From assembly GCA_937915565.1 (NCBI GenBank), contig CALDMH010000039.1, forward strand, positions 1 through 29,993: 29,993 nucleotides of DNA. The letters are read 5' to 3'. Made by a program: the position numbers and the translations under genes. The stretch comes from an uncultured Clostridia bacterium. GTDB lineage: Bacteria; Bacillota; Clostridia; Christensenellales; Borkfalkiaceae. The notes under the pieces are model-generated. The model did not search any database and was not told the DNA's origin. It saw nothing but the letters and a program-made list of their open reading frames with translations. This document shows, in pieces, positions 25,374 to 29,993 of the stretch (within the stretch, counting starts at the first letter, position 1; each line of letters begins with the position of its first letter).

Positions 25374-27539
25374 ATGAAAATAAAGAAAATAATTCTTTTA
25401 ATAACGATTGCTCTGTCCGTTTTGTCGTTGTCGCTTTTCGTAAGTTGCGGCGGCGGGGGTAATTCCGCTTCCGAAAGCGTTTCGGGCGGCGGGAACGTTA
25501 AAGAAAGTTTAAGCGATTCGACGCAGTCAAACGAAAAAATCTCTTTGTCGGTCGTTTCCAAGGATATGATATTCGGCGATAAGTTCGATATTATATGCTT
25601 TTACGGCGGAGAAAACGAAGTTGTATGGAGTTCGTCAAACGAGTCCGTGGCGGTTGTCGATAACGACGGCGCGGTAAGCACGGTAGGCGTGGGAACTTGC
25701 GATGTTACCGCCAAAGCCGGAAACGCTTCGGCTTCGTGCAAAATCTCCGTTTCTATGGGAAATTATCTGCCCGAACTTAAAGTGTTGCACCTTTCGGACG
25801 ACGAGCTCGTTTTAAGGGTAGGCGACGAATTCGAGCCGGAAATCAAAGTCCTTTTCAACAAGGTTTACTATGATTGCGAAACGAGTTTTTCCTCTTCTTT
25901 AAGCGGAGTGGTCGAATATTCAAACGGCAAAATAATCGCGAAAACGGAGGGCGAAGTTACCGCAACCTTCACGGGCGAGTGGCTTAATTTCTCGTCCGAC
26001 AGGCTCAATAAGGAAATCAAAATAACCGTTAAGAATAACGCGAAATACAACAATTCCATCGTGGTGGGCGGCGAGGAAGTTTCTTCCGCCGCGGCGGAAA
26101 TATCCGTAACGCCCGAATGGCAGGGCAAAACTTATCCTGCCGAAGCCGAAATTTCGTCCTCGGTTACCGTGGACGGAAAAACTTACGCTTGCGAATTTAC
26201 AACTGACGGTTCGCTTCTGAACGTTGAAAAAATAGCGAGCGGAAAGGTTCGCATAACCGCAAACGGCATAGGAAACGCGATTCTTACGGCTAAATACAGC
26301 CATACGGACGGCAAGGTTTACGAAACCAAAATTCCCGTTGAGGTTTACTGCCCGACGGAGATTTATCCGAAGCAGTTCGATTTTTGCCCGACGAACGTCG
26401 TGGACGTTGCGACCGTTTTCGGAACGCAATATGCAAAAATTCTTTCCGCTTCGCAAGGCGGCAAGGAACTGAAAACCGAATTCAACTATATCGAAGGCGT
26501 TAAAATCGCGGGCGAGGACACCGAATCGATGACGATTCTCACGAACGTCGGCGGATTTGTCTTCGAGGACGTGTTCGCATATGACGTCGAACTTAACAAG
26601 GACAATATTCTCGATATATTGCTTCTCGGCAAAGGCAACCTGAAAAAGGACGGATATTACATTCTCAATTCGGATATAACCGAAACCGTCGATTTCACTT
26701 CGCAGGCGAAAAGCGTGTATAACACGAGCAGCCCGCAAAACGACACTTATTTTTGCGGAACGTTCGACGGAAGAGGCCACACCCTTAAAGCAAAAGTTGC
26801 GGGGCAGGGCATTTTCGGCGGATTGTATAACGGAGCGACGATAAAGAACGCCAGATTCGTGATTGAATTTTCGGATAAAACCGAATCGTGCGGCTTGGCG
26901 GGCAACGACGGAACGTTCAGTTTGTCGGCAGGCTCGGTCGTTCTCAACAATATTAACGTTGAAACCGTGAACTACTTCAAAAATTCCTACGCCCTCTTCG
27001 CGTATTGTAATTTCAACCTCGAAATGTACGATATTTTCGTTAATATTCAGGGTACTCAAAACGCTCCGGATTATTCTGCTTTGGGCGTGGAATCCGAAAT
27101 GGCGGCGTTGTTCCATTACGACCTTACGGCGACTATGGCTTCCAACGACAGCAAATTCAAAGGCGGATTCAGGAATATTTTCGTGGTAACGGGCAAGTTT
27201 ATGCCCATAGCGTGCAGCTATTGGCGTTTCGGTGGGTATAGATACGTTTCTTACGCGAAAAACGACGAGAGCTATCTCGGAGAGTTTAAAGCGACGGGAT
27301 ACAGCCATATTTACACCTACTGCCACGTTACCGCTGCCGACGACAACCCGAATAAGGACAAATATTTCGGAACTATCGGTTATAGCAACAACAAGAACAA
27401 CGAGGCACATTACGGAAAGAAATTCGCCTGGATTTTCAGGGCAAAAGAGGACATAAAGGACGGCGGAATCGAAAGATACGACAGCGTTTACGAATTATCC
27501 AAAAAGATAGATAAAATCGGAAGCTGGAACGTCGCTTAA
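25374..27539 (+). CDS. BIG2-domain lipoprotein with GLUG/beta-helix-like C-terminal module
   Basis: A 721-aa lipoprotein. The ATG at 25374 has GAGGG five bases upstream and is preferred to the ATG at 25362. The lipobox is FVS-C25, followed by a Gly/Ser linker. A BIG2 Ig-like domain (about 50-118) shows VVWSSSNESVAVVDNDGAVS and GTCDVTA. Further Ig-like segments run to about 400 (TVDGKTYACEFTTDGSLL, GNAILTAKYSHTDGKVYETKIPV). The C-terminal part (about 415-720) resembles the modules of the first two lipoproteins of the locus: DGYYILNSDI, CGTFDGRGHTL, GIFGGLYNGATIKNARF. It ends without anchor other than the lipid. Adhesion or glycan binding is likely; no catalytic signature is seen. The gene follows the DUF4838 gene closely and is in the same operon. 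Confidence 0.8.
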   Translation: MKIKKIILLITIALSVLSLSLFVSCGGGGNSASESVSGGGNVKESLSDSTQSNEKISLSVVSKDMIFGDKFDIICFYGGENEVVWSSSNESVAVVDNDGAVSTVGVGTCDVTAKAGNASASCKISVSMGNYLPELKVLHLSDDELVLRVGDEFEPEIKVLFNKVYYDCETSFSSSLSGVVEYSNGKIIAKTEGEVTATFTGEWLNFSSDRLNKEIKITVKNNAKYNNSIVVGGEEVSSAAAEISVTPEWQGKTYPAEAEISSSVTVDGKTYACEFTTDGSLLNVEKIASGKVRITANGIGNAILTAKYSHTDGKVYETKIPVEVYCPTEIYPKQFDFCPTNVVDVATVFGTQYAKILSASQGGKELKTEFNYIEGVKIAGEDTESMTILTNVGGFVFEDVFAYDVELNKDNILDILLLGKGNLKKDGYYILNSDITETVDFTSQAKSVYNTSSPQNDTYFCGTFDGRGHTLKAKVAGQGIFGGLYNGATIKNARFVIEFSDKTESCGLAGNDGTFSLSAGSVVLNNINVETVNYFKNSYALFAYCNFNLEMYDIFVNIQGTQNAPDYSALGVESEMAALFHYDLTATMASNDSKFKGGFRNIFVVTGKFMPIACSYWRFGGYRYVSYAKNDESYLGEFKATGYSHIYTYCHVTAADDNPNKDKYFGTIGYSNNKNNEAHYGKKFAWIFRAKEDIKDGGIERYDSVYELSKKIDKIGSWNVA

Positions 27540-27556
27540 ACGACGCGTTACAAGCA

Positions 27557-29974
27557 ATGAAAGAGAAAAAGCAAATCGAAATTATTAAAATAGATTCGAC
27601 GAATACCGACGGGCACGGCAAGGTGTTCGTCGAATCTTATAAAAGAATTCAGTCGTTGAAATTAACGATAAAGGACGAATCCGGGAAAGCGTACTCGTTT
27701 AGTTACGAATGGGGAAAAGACGAAGGGTTTTACGGCGAATTTTTAATCGAAAAACCGATTTTGTGGTCGTTATCCAACCCTTATTTGTACGGTTACGAAG
27801 CGGAAATAAGGTATTGCGACGGCGAAATATCCGTTAAAAAAGGGCGAATCGGTTTCAGGAAGCTCGGTCAAAACGGCAAAAACGTCACGATAAACGGCAA
27901 ATCCGTGTTTATAAGGGGTTATATCCGCGGCGCAAAGGCTCACGACCACGCAAATCTTCTCGGACTTCCGCTCAAAGATTTTTATCTTAAAAACCTGAAA
28001 GAAGCCAAGAAATTTGGGTTTAATTACGTCAGATTTCATTCGGTCGTTCCCGAAGAGGAACTGTTTGAAGCGGCGGACGAGGCGGGAGTTCTCGTTCACG
28101 TCGAGCTTCGCCCTCCGCACGATATTTATAACAATTTGGAGGAAATGGTTACAACGGGCAGCGCAATCGTTCCCGAAGAATTTTTGAAAGAAACGGTGGA
28201 TAAGTGCTTCAATCACCCGTCTTTTGCCGTTTATTGCATAGGTAACGAGATAAAACGCGCGAGTTCAGGCGATATTCGCAAAATAAAAGAAAAAATCGAC
28301 GAACTCGACGGCACGCGGCTTTTCCTCGACACCTGCGCTTGGGGAAAAAACAACCGCCCGAACGTCGATATGGACATTCAGCATTTAAGCTATTATTTCC
28401 CTTACGGCAGGCACGCGGGAATGTACGACGACACGGAGAACCTTCTTGCGGCCAACGTGGACGAAAACGAGCCGATGAAAGTTGAAACCGAAACTTGCGA
28501 AATCGTAAGGGATTTGTATTTCAACGTTCCGCTTCTCGCGCACGAGGTGTGTCATTACACGGCTCTTCGGAATTTTTATTCGCTCAAAGAGAAGTTTTTA
28601 AAAAGCGGCGCGCCCACGCCTTGGTGGGTGGACGAGGAAATAAAGCTTATAGAAGCGAAAGGGTTTAAGGCTTCCTTTGCCGAAATTTTCAAGGCAAGCA
28701 AGCATTTTCAGTTTATTTGCTGGAAAACGGCTTACGAAGAAATGCGCAAAAGCACGCTCCTCGGCGGTTTTCATTTCTTGCAGTTCGCCGACACCGACGC
28801 ATACGAGAACTCCAACGGAATCGTCGATTGTTTCGACGACGAAACTTGCGTTAAACCCGAGGATTTTCTTAAATTCAACGGCGACAGAGTTTTGGTTGCG
28901 GACTTAAAAACGAGAAATTATTTTTGCTCGGATAAAATAACCGTTCCCGTATATTTTTCCAACCTCGGCGAGGATACGGAAACGAAAGCGAACCTTTCGC
29001 TCACGCTCGAAAAGGGCGGAAAAACTTACGCCGATTGCTTTATGAAAAACGTCGACGTTTCGAGAAAGGGTTCGTATAGGCTGTGCAAGGCGAGAATAAC
29101 TTTGCCGGAAGAAGCGGGCGTTTACGTTTTGAAAATTCGGCTCGCGACGGAAAGCGGAGTTTATTCCGAAAACGAATGGACTTTGTGGATATACGACGCT
29201 CCCGCGAAAAAAGGAGCGTATAAGGAATTCGTTTCATACGCAAGCGATATTGCGGCCGTTACGGACGACGCGGAAAAGGCGTTCGATTTGCTTGAAAAGG
29301 GCAAAAAAGTCTGCCTCGTTTACCGCTCGGATTGGACGAGACATCGCCGCAATTCCGATATAAAAAGCCCGAAATACGCGTTTAAGGCGAGTTGGAATCG
29401 TTTTAAGCCCGTCATTTGGGACAGAGGCACGAATTTCGGCGGTATAAACGAAAAAAACACGCTTAACAAATACGGTTTTCCGTGCGAAGAATATTACGAT
29501 TTCAATTTCGGCGCGATAAGCGAGGATTGCGACAAAATCAATCTCGACGATTTCCCCGTTAAAGCGAAAAAACTCGTTTCGGGGATTGATAAAAGCTCGC
29601 GCGACCGTTTCGACGCATATAAGGACGCTTACAACCTGCCCGAACTTATGCCGGACAGGACGCTCAGGGATTTTGCCTATTTGTTTGAAATCAAGGTCGA
29701 TAGCGGCAGCCTGCTTGTGTGCGGGCTTAACCTCACGGGGCTCGACGAAAACGAGCCGTCCGCGGTCGCGATGTCGGAATTTATCAAAAAATACGTAAAC
29801 AGCGAGGATTTTAAGCCCGAAAACGCCGTAACGCTTGAAAAATTGAAGGCGTATATGGCGGAATGTGCGAAGACCCCAGTTAAAGAACGGACGATGACGC
29901 AGTTCTGGGAACTTGACGACGCGCCCGTGGAAAGCCCCGAATTCTGGCGCACGGCAAAAGAATACCTTAAATAA
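27557..29974 (+). CDS. Cytoplasmic GH2-type glycoside hydrolase lacking the N-terminal sugar-binding domain
   Basis: An 805-aa protein without signal peptide. It begins directly with the Ig-like GH2 domain (about 10-110, ILWSLSNPYLYGYEAEI and GRIGFRKL), followed by the TIM barrel: ING then VFIRGYIRG, FGFNYVRFHS, and IGNEIKR with E231 as acid/base. The nucleophile is probably E330 in LLAHEVCHY. A C-terminal Ig-like segment (about 440-560) and a beta-rich terminal domain (about 560-770, with FKPVIWDRG and SGSLLVCGLNLTGLDENEPS) complete it. Typical beta-galactosidase/glucuronidase members carry a jelly-roll of roughly 180 residues before the Ig domain; it is absent here. No Shine-Dalgarno is visible before the ATG, only 17 bases past the previous stop. 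It probably splits the imported oligosaccharide; specificity is unknown. Confidence 0.85.
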   Translation: MKEKKQIEIIKIDSTNTDGHGKVFVESYKRIQSLKLTIKDESGKAYSFSYEWGKDEGFYGEFLIEKPILWSLSNPYLYGYEAEIRYCDGEISVKKGRIGFRKLGQNGKNVTINGKSVFIRGYIRGAKAHDHANLLGLPLKDFYLKNLKEAKKFGFNYVRFHSVVPEEELFEAADEAGVLVHVELRPPHDIYNNLEEMVTTGSAIVPEEFLKETVDKCFNHPSFAVYCIGNEIKRASSGDIRKIKEKIDELDGTRLFLDTCAWGKNNRPNVDMDIQHLSYYFPYGRHAGMYDDTENLLAANVDENEPMKVETETCEIVRDLYFNVPLLAHEVCHYTALRNFYSLKEKFLKSGAPTPWWVDEEIKLIEAKGFKASFAEIFKASKHFQFICWKTAYEEMRKSTLLGGFHFLQFADTDAYENSNGIVDCFDDETCVKPEDFLKFNGDRVLVADLKTRNYFCSDKITVPVYFSNLGEDTETKANLSLTLEKGGKTYADCFMKNVDVSRKGSYRLCKARITLPEEAGVYVLKIRLATESGVYSENEWTLWIYDAPAKKGAYKEFVSYASDIAAVTDDAEKAFDLLEKGKKVCLVYRSDWTRHRRNSDIKSPKYAFKASWNRFKPVIWDRGTNFGGINEKNTLNKYGFPCEEYYDFNFGAISEDCDKINLDDFPVKAKKLVSGIDKSSRDRFDAYKDAYNLPELMPDRTLRDFAYLFEIKVDSGSLLVCGLNLTGLDENEPSAVAMSEFIKKYVNSEDFKPENAVTLEKLKAYMAECAKTPVKERTMTQFWELDDAPVESPEFWRTAKEYLK

Positions 29975-29993
29975 ACTACAAAGGCTTACAAAT

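Noticed and set aside
25920..27410. Open minus-strand frame of about 496 codons opposite the BIG2 lipoprotein gene
   Set aside because: It lies wholly antisense to a gene with a clear signal peptide and domains, has no ribosome site or recognisable motif, and has the Arg/Val/Phe-rich composition typical of a codon-bias shadow.

Overview
This looks like a chromosomal or metagenome-assembled fragment from a Gram-positive anaerobe of the Clostridia (Bacillota). The signs are several lipoprotein signal peptides with Gly/Ser-rich linkers, strong AAGGAGG-type ribosome binding sites, a CUT1 sugar ABC importer without its own ATPase, and proteins of gut-Clostridia type. The assignment to a group is inferred from protein style; there is no rRNA or marker gene here.

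Left third (1-6482, minus strand, visibly AT-richer): a tightly packed defence operon. In transcription order it holds a frameshifted small Cro/CI-type HTH regulator (6482-6269), a DNA cytosine-5 methyltransferase with an N-terminal HTH (6241-4802), a MutL/MORC-like GHKL ATPase (4782-3232), a Z1-domain superfamily II helicase-like ATPase (3228-1081) and a PD-(D/E)XK protein of the DUF4420 type (1079-144). This set matches the methylase/MORC-MutL/Z1/REase neighbourhoods described by Iyer, Abhiman and Aravind (2008) and resembles the Mza (MutL, Z1, DUF, AIPR) anti-phage system. The AIPR gene expected in Mza is not in the window; it could lie beyond the left edge or be absent.

Middle (6483-7918): an AT-rich spacer with several short dyads, then an AraC-family regulator (7724-6792) transcribed away from the right-hand locus, and a leader carrying a 12-bp palindrome and an 11-bp hairpin.

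Right two thirds (7919-29974, plus strand): eight co-oriented genes that look like one glycan-handling locus controlled by the AraC regulator. In order: a 1547-aa lipoprotein with an FN3-like domain, a tyrosine-phosphatase domain and three GLUG/beta-helix-like modules; a ~1189-aa lipoprotein with InlB/flg_new repeats (four exact-period 204-bp tandem units) and two more of the same modules; a sugar-binding lipoprotein and two ABC permeases; a 1016-aa secreted Ig-like/lectin-like protein; a DUF4838 lipoprotein; a BIG2 lipoprotein with a sixth related module; and a cytoplasmic GH2-type glycoside hydrolase. The likely plan is surface capture and processing of a complex glycan, import of the product by an ABC transporter that borrows a housekeeping ATPase, and intracellular cleavage by the GH2 enzyme. 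The substrate cannot be read from the sequence.

The most unusual items are the phosphatase-beta-helix lipoprotein, the spread of one repeated module across three surface proteins of one operon, and the broken regulator in front of an otherwise intact defence cassette.
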